A DNA stretch of 5,464 nt from an uncultured Collinsella sp. (GCA_900553475.1 USEF01000115.1:1-5464); one strand, 5' to 3'; shown: positions 1 to 5,428, counted from the first letter of the stretch. Numbers and translations are program-made. Notes: generated by a model from the letters alone, not told the origin.

Positions 1-18
1 GCGCACGACGGGGCAATT

Positions 19-34
19 CATGATCGAGGACGTT
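19..34 (+). repeat. Copy 1 of a 16-mer found inverted at both window ends
   Basis: CATGATCGAGGACGTT (19-34) is repeated on the opposite strand at 5413-5428 with one change (A to G). It lies 47 bp past the end of thrB. The rest of the 81 bases beyond thrB contains GGGGAAGCCCC/CCCCAAGGGG self-complementary runs (39-56) but no clear terminator for thrB. Plus-strand frames through it are open from the window edge to stops at 61-63 and 98-100, so it could be the tail of a convergent gene; too little is visible to call one. Confidence 0.55.
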
Positions 35-81
35 TTCCGGGGAAGCCCCAAGGGGACCGGTGAGAGCAATGAGGCAGGGCG

Positions 82-963
82 CTACAGGTACTCGATTTGA
101 GCGCCCTCGGTGTCGCACGTCAGAATGTGCGTGTCACACTTGGGGAACTGTTCACGCAGTTTGACCTGTAGGAACTTTGCCACGATGGTGTCGTCAGTCA
201 CGGCCATGAGGGTCGAGCCCGAACCACTGATCCAGATGGTCTTAGCGCCGCCGTTAAGGCAGGTGTCGCGCACGGCGTTGTAGTCGGGGATGAGGCGACG
301 GCGATACGGCTCTTGGATGCGGTCGTCGTTGGCGGCGGCAATCAGATCCAGGTCGCCGGTCTCCAGGCCGCGCGTCATGCCGGCGATGCGGCCCATTTGC
401 CATACGGCGGTGGAGAGTGGAATCTCCTGCGGCACAACCTTGCGCGCCTCGCTCGTATGTACCTCGTAGGGCGGAATCACGGTAATAAAACGCAAGCGAT
501 CGCTCACCTCGTAGCGCAGGCACTGGGGGAGCGAATCGGTCGGCGTAAAGGAGCAGACGGCGCCGCCCAGGATGGCGGGGGCGACGTTATCGGGATGGCC
601 CTCGACCTCGGTGGCAATGCGGACGAGCTCGGCGCGGTCGACGGTGTGGCCTGTCAGCGCGGCGGCGGCCATAATGCCGGCGACGACGCAGGTTGAGCTG
701 GAGCCCAGGCCGCGGGCGACGGGAACGTCAGTCTGAATGTCGATGGCGACGGGGAAGGCCGGCTCGCCCCATGCGGCCAGTGCGTCGACAAAGCTCACGT
801 AGACTAGGTTGTTCTCGTTTTGAAACTCCTCGGGGCAGCCCGTGATGGTGAGCTTGTCGGCGCGCTCGAAGGTGAAGTGCGAGTAGAGGCTGACGGCCAT
901 GCCGAGGGTGTCGTAGCCGATGCCTAGGTTGGCGCTCGTTGCTGGGACGGTGATTTTGATCAT
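82..963 (-). CDS. thrB: Homoserine kinase (GHMP kinase family)
   Basis: This 293-residue cytosolic enzyme phosphorylates L-homoserine with ATP to O-phosphohomoserine, the substrate of the neighbouring threonine synthase. All three GHMP-kinase motifs are visible: the N-terminal PATSANLGIGYDTLG (7-21), the ATP-binding glycine/serine loop PVARGLGSSST (81-91) and the C-terminal ISGSGST (245-251). Homoserine-kinase-specific blocks are also present: EGHPDNVAP (121-129), HTSEAR (169-174) and EPYRRRLIP (218-226), which line up with the E. coli ThrB segments as I remember them. The length is close to that of E. coli ThrB (about 310). The ATG at 963 is supported by AGGAGG at 970-975 with a 6-base spacer, and the protein begins directly with the typical MIKITVPA strand. 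It lies downstream of thrC on the same strand but 203 bp away, behind a terminator and an inverted-repeat element, so it probably has its own promoter. No truncation or missing motif is seen. Confidence 0.96.
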   Translation of the reverse strand: MIKITVPATSANLGIGYDTLGMAVSLYSHFTFERADKLTITGCPEEFQNENNLVYVSFVDALAAWGEPAFPVAIDIQTDVPVARGLGSSSTCVVAGIMAAAALTGHTVDRAELVRIATEVEGHPDNVAPAILGGAVCSFTPTDSLPQCLRYEVSDRLRFITVIPPYEVHTSEARKVVPQEIPLSTAVWQMGRIAGMTRGLETGDLDLIAAANDDRIQEPYRRRLIPDYNAVRDTCLNGGAKTIWISGSGSTLMAVTDDTIVAKFLQVKLREQFPKCDTHILTCDTEGAQIEYL

Positions 964-969
964 GTGAGT

Positions 970-975
970 CCTCCT
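970..975 (-). promoter_or_regulatory. Ribosome binding site of thrB
   Basis: On the minus strand AGGAGG lies 6 bases (ACTCAC) before the thrB ATG, a full-consensus Shine-Dalgarno site that fixes the start. It is notable because only one base (976) separates it from the base of the 22-bp stem at 977-1088. If that stem forms in the mRNA, the ribosome site sits unpaired at the foot of a long hairpin. Confidence 0.85.
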
Positions 976-976
976 G

Positions 977-1088
977 GCGTGCCTGGCTGTTTAGTTCGCT
1001 GCTCGGGCAGTCCTGCGCAAGACGGAAAGCACATTAAGTGCTTTCCTTTGCGTGCGGAACTCGCGACGAACTAAACAGCCAGGCACGC
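977..1088. repeat. 112-bp inverted-repeat element with internal hairpin (MITE-like or structured leader)
   Basis: The outer arms 977-998 and 1067-1088 are exact reverse complements over 22 bases; the left arm begins GCGTGCCTGGCTG and the right arm ends CAGCCAGGCACGC. Between them lies a second perfect hairpin, GGAAAGCAC (1024-1032), loop ATTAA, GTGCTTTCC (1038-1046). It is flanked by partly pairing CGCAA (1016-1020) and TTGCG (1048-1052). A smaller CTGC-TCGG-GCAG stem sits at 999-1010. The element fills most of the gap between the thrC terminator and the thrB ribosome binding site. Its shape fits a miniature inverted-repeat transposable element or a long structured thrB leader RNA. A dinucleotide TG borders both ends (975-976 and 1089-1090), too short to prove a target-site duplication. 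I do not recognise the family. Confidence 0.85.
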
Positions 1089-1124
1089 TGTGCGCGTTCG
1101 TCATCATCCCGGGGATTATCTGAT

Positions 1125-1154
1125 AAAAGAAGGTGCGCCGGCTTTCGCCGGCGC
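1125..1154 (-). terminator. Intrinsic terminator of thrC
   Basis: Read on the minus strand, a perfect 8-bp stem GCGCCGGC / GCCGGCGC closes a GAAA tetraloop and is followed by ACC and the T-rich TTCTTTT. It starts about 12 bases after the thrC stop codon. This is a textbook Rho-independent terminator and should separate thrC transcription from thrB, wholly or partly. Confidence 0.87.
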
Positions 1155-1166
1155 TTAATAAGGAAT

Positions 1167-2684
1167 CTAGTTGGTGCTCATTCGTTTTGCTGCAGACTCG
1201 ACGTAGCTTGCCATCTCATCGACGTCGCAGACGTCTTCGAAACGGACGGGTTTGGATTCGAGTTCGGCGAGCTGGGTCGGGGCGACCGTGTTGGTGGCCT
1301 GCTCGAGCACACGCATAGCCTCAAAATCATCCTCGGGAACGTCGAGCCCCAGGGCGTCGCAGCAGGCGCGTGGGAACTTGTAGGGGCTGGCGGTCGAAAG
1401 CAGCACGCGGGCCTTGGCGCCCTCGGCGGAAGCGACCTGCTCAAAGACGTGGTAGCCGCAAGCGGTGTGCGGGTCGATCACGTAGCCGTTCGCGTCCCAG
1501 CAGCTCTTGATGGCAGCGCGGACCTCGTCCTCGCTGGCCCAACCGCAGCCAAAGACGCTCTGAATCTTTGCCAGCAGTTCGGCGGGTACCTCGTAGCGGC
1601 CGGTCTGGGCAAGCTGCTCCATAAGGCCGGCAACGAGCTCACAGTCGCCGTCGGACAGGAAGTAGAGCATGCGCTCCAGGTTGGAGCTAATAAGGATGTC
1701 CATCGACGGCGAGATGGTCGTGAAGAACGGACGGTTGCGGTCGTAGACGCCGGTGGTCAGGAAGTCGGCGAGCACGTTGTTCTTGTCGCTGGCCACGACG
1801 AGTTTGGCGACGGGCAGACCCATGCGCTTGGCATAGTAGCCGGCCAGGATATCGCCAAAGTTGCCGGTCGGCACGCAGAACTCCACGGCATCGCCGGCCT
1901 TGATGGCGCCGGCGCGCAGTAGCTGCGCATAGGCGGCAAAGTAGTAGACAACCTGCGGCACCAGGCGGCCGACGTTGATGGAGTTGGCGCTCGAGAGCAC
2001 CGTGCCGGCGGCCTCCAAGCGCTCGGCAAGTTCCTTATCGGCAAAGATGCGCTTGACGGCACTCTGGGCGTCGTCGAAGTTGCCGCGGATACCGCAGACG
2101 GCGACGTTATCGCCCTCCTGAGTGGACATCTGCAGGTTCTGGACGCGGCTGACCTTGCCCTCGGGATAAAAGACAGTGATGCCCGTGCCCGGAGCGTCGG
2201 CAAAGCCGGCGAGTGCTGCCTTGCCCGTGTCGCCCGACGTGGCGGTGACGATCATGATGCGCTCGGCGCCGCCGTCCTTGGCGGAGGTGCGGGCCATAAG
2301 GCGGGGGAGCATCTGCAGGGCAACGTCCTTGAAGGCGCTCGTGGGGCCGCCAAAGAGTTCCATCACATAGGTCTGAGGGGCGTCAGCGCCCGGCGCAGCG
2401 TCGAGTTTGACGAGCGGCGTAACCTCTTCGCTCGCGAACGTGCCGCGGTATGCCTCGTCGACACACGCCGAAATTTCTTCGGCCGTGTAATCATTCAGTA
2501 ACATTCCCAACACATCTTGAGCGATTTCAAAGTACGATTTATCTGCAAGCGAGCTGATATCGACCTGCTGGGTGCCGAGCTCGTCCGAGACAAACAAACC
2601 CCCGTCGGGAGCGATGCCGGTGCGGATTGCCACCTTACTTGAGCACGATAAAGTGCGTCCTCGTGTACTATGATAAGTTCCCAT
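1167..2684 (-). CDS. thrC: Threonine synthase (PLP-dependent)
   Basis: This 505-residue cytosolic enzyme converts O-phospho-L-homoserine and water to L-threonine and phosphate, the last step of the pathway. It begins with the typical MGTYHSTRG segment. The PLP-binding lysine is K119 in FGGPTSAFKD (111-120). The cofactor and phosphate pockets are shown by TATSGDTG (147-154) and VPTGNFGD (271-278). SPSMDIL (325-331), DPHTACG (404-410) and TASPYKF (431-437) are further conserved blocks. The length suits the long bacterial/fungal form, somewhat longer than E. coli ThrC (about 428). The frame stays open far upstream, antisense to lysC, but the ATG at 2684 is chosen because GAGGAG lies 9 bases before it and the protein then starts at the family N-terminus. 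An in-frame ATG at 2729 has no ribosome site. It diverges from lysC across 102 bp and ends at its own terminator. Nothing is missing. Confidence 0.96.
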   Translation of the reverse strand: MGTYHSTRGRTLSCSSKVAIRTGIAPDGGLFVSDELGTQQVDISSLADKSYFEIAQDVLGMLLNDYTAEEISACVDEAYRGTFASEEVTPLVKLDAAPGADAPQTYVMELFGGPTSAFKDVALQMLPRLMARTSAKDGGAERIMIVTATSGDTGKAALAGFADAPGTGITVFYPEGKVSRVQNLQMSTQEGDNVAVCGIRGNFDDAQSAVKRIFADKELAERLEAAGTVLSSANSINVGRLVPQVVYYFAAYAQLLRAGAIKAGDAVEFCVPTGNFGDILAGYYAKRMGLPVAKLVVASDKNNVLADFLTTGVYDRNRPFFTTISPSMDILISSNLERMLYFLSDGDCELVAGLMEQLAQTGRYEVPAELLAKIQSVFGCGWASEDEVRAAIKSCWDANGYVIDPHTACGYHVFEQVASAEGAKARVLLSTASPYKFPRACCDALGLDVPEDDFEAMRVLEQATNTVAPTQLAELESKPVRFEDVCDVDEMASYVESAAKRMSTN

Positions 2685-2693
2685 ATAACACTG

Positions 2694-2699
2694 CTCCTC
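2694..2699 (-). promoter_or_regulatory. Ribosome binding site of thrC
   Basis: GAGGAG on the minus strand lies 9 bases before the ATG at 2684. It decides the thrC start among several in-frame upstream methionines: the next ATG, 15 codons upstream at 2729, has no purine-rich site, and using it would place this site inside the coding region. Confidence 0.8.
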
Positions 2700-2742
2700 G
2701 GATGCCTTGGTCCCAATCGGTGAAACCATGGTATCAGAGCGC

Positions 2743-2756
2743 GCAAACAGGTTTGC
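2743..2756. promoter_or_regulatory. Operator-like palindrome between thrC and lysC
   Basis: GCAAAC-AG-GTTTGC is a perfect 6+6 inverted repeat with a 2-base centre, in the middle of the divergent promoter region. Its position would let one bound dimer cover the thrC -35 region and sit between the start signals of both genes. No regulator family is assigned; the size and symmetry suit a helix-turn-helix dimer. A 6+6 palindrome can also arise by chance, so function is inferred only from position. Confidence 0.4.
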
Positions 2757-2766
2757 AGAGGCTTTT

Positions 2767-2773
2767 AGAAAGG
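2767..2773 (+). promoter_or_regulatory. Weak, distant ribosome binding site of lysC
   Basis: AGAAAGG is the only purine-rich stretch before the lysC ATG. It lies 13 bases upstream, further than usual and a poorer match than the sites of the other three genes. The first residues MIKIAKFGGSS are exactly the family N-terminus, so the start is sound and translation initiation may simply be weak or coupled to upstream translation. Confidence 0.5.
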
Positions 2774-2786
2774 TAACCTCCAGCCC

Positions 2787-4175
2787 ATGATTAAGATTGC
2801 CAAGTTTGGCGGCTCGTCTGTCGCCGACGCCGAACACTTTAAGAAGATCAAGGCCATTGTCGATGCCGATCCGGCCCGCCGTTTTGTGGTGGTTTCTGCC
2901 TGCGGTCGCCGCTTTAAGGGCGACACCAAGGTGACCGACCTGCTCTACCTGGTTAACGCGCACGTTAAGTACCACGTGTCGTGCGAGGAGCTGCTCGAGG
3001 ACATTGGGCAGCGCTATTTTGATATCGCTGACGAGCTGGAGCTCACCTATCCCATCCGCGAGGAGTTCGCGGCCTTTGCCGAGCGCGCCCGCTCGGGCGG
3101 CTACTCCACCGAGGAGCTCGTGAGTCGTGGCGAGTACTTCACCGCTCGCCTGATGGCCGAGTATCTGGGCCTGCCGTTCCTGGACGCCGCGACGGTCGTG
3201 GCGTTCCATCACGACGGTACGCTCAGCATGAACCGCACCTCCGAGCTGGTGCAGGAGTACGGTCAGCAGGGCGGCTTTGTCATGCCCGGTTTCTACGGCG
3301 CGACGCGTGAGGGTCAAATCAAGCTGCTCGACCGTGGCGGCGGCGATATCTCGGGCTCGATCCTGGCCAAGTGCCTGGGCGCCGACCTGTACGAGAACTG
3401 GACCGACGTCTCGGGCTTCTATTCTGCCGATCCGCGCATCGTGCCCGAGGCTCAGCCCATCGCCCGCGTTACCTACGAGGAGCTGCGCGAGCTTTCGTAC
3501 ATGGGTGCAAGCGTCCTGCACGAGGAGGCCGTGTTCCCCGTACGCGAGGCGGGGATTCCGCTAGTCATCAAGAACACCAATGCGCCGCAGGACCCCGGCA
3601 CCATCATTAGCGAGACGGCTGACGAGGGCGAGGCAGAGCCCATTATTACCGGCGTGACCGGCAAGCGCGGTTTTGTCGCCATCAACGTGGCCCGCGACCG
3701 CACCAAGCCCCGCGTTGGCTTTATGCGCCGTGCGCTTTCGGTCTTCGAACGCTATGACGTTTCCGTCGAGCACATGCCCACCGGTGTCGACCGCTTTGGC
3801 GCCGTGGTGCAGGAGCGGGACGTGCACGACTCGCTGTATTCGCTTGTGGGCGACATTCAGCAGGAGGTCGAGCCGCTTGAGATCGAGGTCGTTGAGGGTC
3901 TGGCGCTTATCGCGACCGTCGGTCGTAACCTGCGCGGCCGTGCAGGCATCTCGGGCCATCTGTTTGGCATGCTCGGCCAGGCCGGCGTGAGCGTGCGCAT
4001 GATTTCGCAGAGCTGCGACGAGATCAACATCATTATCGGTGTCGAGGAGAAGGACTTCGACCTGGCGATTCAGACCATTTACCGTGCCTTCTCCGACGAA
4101 AACGGTATTGTGAAGGTCTCCGACTTGGAGGCTCCCGAGCCGGTCGATCCCGCTCTGGCCGCGCTCCACAAGTAG
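2787..4175 (+). CDS. lysC: Aspartokinase, monofunctional, with two C-terminal ACT domains
   Basis: This 462-residue enzyme catalyses the first committed step, phosphorylation of L-aspartate by ATP to aspartyl phosphate. The kinase domain (about 1-280) opens with KFGGSS (6-11) and continues with VVVSACG (34-40), GDTKVTDLLY (45-54), LVSRGEYFTARLM (111-123), PGFYG (167-171) and DLYENWTDVSGFYSADPRI (200-218). It then shows LSYMGASVLHEEAVFPV (236-252) and IKNTNAP (261-267). Two ACT domains follow (about 295-360 and 370-435; EHMPTGVDRF and NIIIGVEE are typical), so feedback control by an end-product amino acid such as lysine or threonine is likely. Overall it resembles the clostridial/B. subtilis YclM type, about 440-455 residues, with no homoserine dehydrogenase fused. 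Oddity: the usual RGGSD reads RGGGD (183-187). It diverges from thrC and is followed by a terminator-like hairpin before asd. The symbol rests on function; the isozyme class and the effector cannot be settled here. Confidence 0.95.
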   Translation: MIKIAKFGGSSVADAEHFKKIKAIVDADPARRFVVVSACGRRFKGDTKVTDLLYLVNAHVKYHVSCEELLEDIGQRYFDIADELELTYPIREEFAAFAERARSGGYSTEELVSRGEYFTARLMAEYLGLPFLDAATVVAFHHDGTLSMNRTSELVQEYGQQGGFVMPGFYGATREGQIKLLDRGGGDISGSILAKCLGADLYENWTDVSGFYSADPRIVPEAQPIARVTYEELRELSYMGASVLHEEAVFPVREAGIPLVIKNTNAPQDPGTIISETADEGEAEPIITGVTGKRGFVAINVARDRTKPRVGFMRRALSVFERYDVSVEHMPTGVDRFGAVVQERDVHDSLYSLVGDIQQEVEPLEIEVVEGLALIATVGRNLRGRAGISGHLFGMLGQAGVSVRMISQSCDEINIIIGVEEKDFDLAIQTIYRAFSDENGIVKVSDLEAPEPVDPALAALHK

Positions 4176-4189
4176 CTGCTATCTCGGTG

Positions 4190-4215
4190 GATTTTTGGGA
4201 TAAGTGCCAAAAATC
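4190..4215. repeat. Perfect 9-bp inverted repeat downstream of lysC
   Basis: GATTTTTGG (4190-4198) and CCAAAAATC (4207-4215) are exact reverse complements around the 8-base loop GATAAGTG. The hairpin begins 14 bases past the lysC stop codon. It is AT-rich, unlike its surroundings, and lacks a downstream T-run on the plus strand, so it is not a standard terminator. It could be an mRNA 3'-end structure, a protein site with TTGG/CCAA half sites, or part of a dispersed intergenic repeat. Confidence 0.7.
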
Positions 4216-4226
4216 AACTGCGGGGC

Positions 4227-4248
4227 GTTTCGTTTCGGTTTCGTTTCG
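4227..4248 (+). repeat. 11-bp tandem direct repeat
   Basis: GTTTCGTTTCG occurs twice back to back (4227-4237 and 4238-4248), itself built from GTTTC-like units. It lies between the AT-rich hairpin and the GC-rich terminator hairpin. No function can be assigned; slippage between units could make it variable between strains. Confidence 0.8.
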
Positions 4249-4249
4249 G

Positions 4250-4281
4250 CGGGGCGGGTTTCGTGCCCGCCCCGTTCTTGT
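4250..4281 (+). terminator. Probable intrinsic terminator of lysC
   Basis: A perfect 9-bp stem CGGGGCGGG (4250-4258) / CCCGCCCCG (4266-4274) encloses the 7-base loop TTTCGTG and is followed by TTCTTGT. The stem is very stable; the T-tract is short and broken, so termination may be partial. It lies 74 bp past the lysC stop and suggests that asd has at least some independent transcription. Confidence 0.7.
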
Positions 4282-4303
4282 ATACACTGGCAACAATTAT
4301 CGG
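4275..4303 (+). promoter_or_regulatory. Possible asd promoter
   Basis: Just past the terminator stem the DNA turns AT-rich (TTCTTGTATACACTGG, then CAACAATTATC). Either TATACA (4281-4286) or TATCGG (4298-4303, 17 bases after TTCTTG) could serve as a -10-like box. Neither is a strong match. The call rests mainly on the change in composition and on the need for transcription after the terminator. Confidence 0.3.
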
Positions 4304-4339
4304 CCTGCTCGGTGTGCGGGCAAAAGCCACAACCTTAAA

Positions 4340-4345
4340 AGGGGG
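4340..4345 (+). promoter_or_regulatory. Ribosome binding site of asd
   Basis: AGGGGG, 4 bases (AAGC) before the ATG at 4350, is a near-consensus site. It decides the start: the same frame is open from an ATG at 4263, but that codon lies in the terminator loop and lacks such a site, and the extra 29 residues are not family-like. Confidence 0.75.
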
Positions 4346-4349
4346 AAGC

Positions 4350-5375
4350 ATGAAACAGTACACGGTTGCTATTTTGGGCGCGACGGGAGCCGTGGGCACC
4401 CAGATGCTCGAGTGCCTCAATGAGCAGGAGTTTCCGGTTGGCAAGCTCAAACTGCTGGCGAGCGCGCGTTCTGCGGGCAAGACCGTTGAGTTCCGCGGCG
4501 AGCAGATCGTGATCGAAGAGGCTTGCCCCGAGGCCTTTGAGGGCTGCGACATCGTACTCGGCGCTGCCGGCGACGATATCGCCAAGGAGCTGCTGCCCGA
4601 GGCCGTCAAGCGCGGCGCGGTCGTGGTCGACAACAGCCACGCCTTCCGCATGGATCCCGAGGTGCCACTGGTCGTGCCCGAGATCAATGCCGACGACATC
4701 AAGTGGCACCACGGCCTGATCGCCAACCCCAACTGTGCGACCATCATCGGCTTGGTTCCCACGTGGCCGCTGCACCAGCTTGCCGGCGTGAAGCGTATGA
4801 TCGTCTCGACGTACCAGGCGGCTTCGGGTGCTGGCGCTCCCGGTATGGCCGAGCTTGAGGCCCAGCTGGCCGCCCTGGGCCGTGGCGAAGAGATTCCCGA
4901 GCCGCGCGCTTTTGCCGCCCAGTTGGCGAGCAACCTGATTCCGCAGATCGGTGGCGTTAAGGAGGAGGGCTTTACCTCCGAGGAGATGAAGCTGCAAAAC
5001 GAGGGCCGCAAGATCATGCACCTGCCCGAGCTGCGCGTGAACTGCACCTGCGTACGCGTGCCCGTGCTGCGCTCGCACTCCGAGAGCATTACGCTCGAGT
5101 TTGAGCGCGACATCACGGTGGAAGAGGCCCGCGCTGCGCTGGCTGTCGCTCCGGGCGTGAAGCTGGTTGACGACATGGGCGCCGAGGATGCACACGACCG
5201 CTTCCCCATGCCGATGGACACCTCCGACCAGGACCTGATTTGGGTCGGTCGCGTACGCCGCGACATCTCGAACCCCGAGGCTGCGCGCGGCATCACCTTC
5301 TGGTGCTGCGGCGACCAAATCCGTAAGGGCGCGGCAACCAACGCCGTCCAGATCGCTAAGCTGCTCTGCGAGTAA
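4350..5375 (+). CDS. asd: Aspartate-semialdehyde dehydrogenase
   Basis: This 341-residue cytosolic enzyme reduces aspartyl phosphate with NADPH to L-aspartate semialdehyde, the branch point to lysine/diaminopimelate and homoserine. The N-terminal Rossmann loop is GATGAVG (10-16). DNSHAFRMD (94-102) carries the substrate-phosphate arginine R100. The catalytic cysteine is C129 in NPNCATI (126-132), with A130 where serine is commonest. TYQAASGAG (154-162), EEMK (211-214) and RVPVLRSHSE (236-245) follow, the last with the general-base histidine H243. GDQIRKGAATNAVQ (321-334) closes the fold. The blocks TYQAASGAG and RSHSES look closer to plant/Gram-positive forms than to the E. coli form, and the length fits that group. 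The start at 4350 is fixed by the ribosome site and by MKQYTVAILGATG matching the family N-terminus. It follows lysC by 174 bp, beyond a terminator-like hairpin, and takes the LysC product. No defect is seen. Confidence 0.96.
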   Translation: MKQYTVAILGATGAVGTQMLECLNEQEFPVGKLKLLASARSAGKTVEFRGEQIVIEEACPEAFEGCDIVLGAAGDDIAKELLPEAVKRGAVVVDNSHAFRMDPEVPLVVPEINADDIKWHHGLIANPNCATIIGLVPTWPLHQLAGVKRMIVSTYQAASGAGAPGMAELEAQLAALGRGEEIPEPRAFAAQLASNLIPQIGGVKEEGFTSEEMKLQNEGRKIMHLPELRVNCTCVRVPVLRSHSESITLEFERDITVEEARAALAVAPGVKLVDDMGAEDAHDRFPMPMDTSDQDLIWVGRVRRDISNPEAARGITFWCCGDQIRKGAATNAVQIAKLLCE

Positions 5376-5380
5376 GTTGA

Positions 5381-5409
5381 CCTGTCCGGCGGGGACCGGG
5401 CTTAGTTTT
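5381..5409 (+). terminator. Weak terminator candidate after asd
   Basis: CCTGTCC (5381-5387) can pair with GGACCGG (5393-5399) with one T/C mismatch around GGCGG, followed by GCTTAG and TTTT (5406-5409). It starts 5 bases after the asd stop, where a terminator is expected. The stem is short and the T-run is offset, so this is only a candidate. Confidence 0.35.
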
Positions 5410-5412
5410 CAG

Positions 5413-5428
5413 AACGTCCTCGACCATG
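5413..5428 (-). repeat. Copy 2 of the inverted 16-mer
   Basis: On the minus strand this reads CATGGTCGAGGACGTT, 15 of 16 bases identical to 19-34, and weaker similarity continues upstream (about 21 of 28 bases). It lies 37 bp past the asd stop. As at the other end, minus-strand frames run open from the window edge: one stops at 5402-5404 and another reads into asd. The end of a convergent neighbour is therefore possible but not established. No further feature is seen in 5429-5464. Confidence 0.55.

Larger units (their letters stand above)
2685..2786. promoter_or_regulatory. Divergent promoter region of thrC and lysC
   Basis: Both genes are transcribed away from this 102-bp gap, so promoters for both should lie in or next to it. 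The best thrC-side candidate is the minus-strand TGATACCAT (2728-2736), an extended -10-like TGn-TACCAT without a good -35. On the plus strand TATCAG (2732-2737) is a weak -10-like match with TTGGTC (2707-2712) at a long spacing. A palindrome at 2743-2756 overlaps where the thrC -35 would fall. The region is inferred from gene layout; the individual promoter boxes are weak. There is no room for a lysine riboswitch. Confidence 0.55.

Noticed and set aside
35..81. Terminator for thrB in the GGGGAAGCCCC/CCCCAAGGGG runs
   Set aside because: The stems have loops of only 2-3 bases and are followed by an A-run, not a T-run, on the minus strand, so they do not fit an intrinsic terminator for thrB.
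1038..1922. 294-codon plus-strand open frame antisense to thrC
   Set aside because: It covers conserved thrC codons in reverse, starts inside the repeat element, and its product shows no recognisable motif.
2685..2786. Lysine riboswitch, T-box or threonine attenuator upstream of lysC or thrC
   Set aside because: The gap is only 102 bp, there is no terminator hairpin in either leader, and no run of Thr, Ile or Lys codons. It is too short for the known lysine riboswitch.
2685..3521. The thrC frame stays open far upstream, antisense to lysC, giving a 784-codon reading frame
   Set aside because: The upstream part is the mirror of lysC, has no family features, and the ribosome site and family N-terminus both point to 2684. 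Long antisense frames are common in GC-rich codon use.
4263..4349. 29-residue N-terminal extension of Asd from an upstream ATG
   Set aside because: The ATG sits in the loop of the lysC terminator hairpin, has no ribosome site, and the extension is not part of the enzyme family, whereas 4350 has a good site.
4214..5341. Long minus-strand open frames (375 and 327 codons) opposite asd
   Set aside because: They are antisense shadows of a clearly conserved gene, with low-complexity Ser/Ala/Arg-rich products, no ribosome sites and no recognisable domains.
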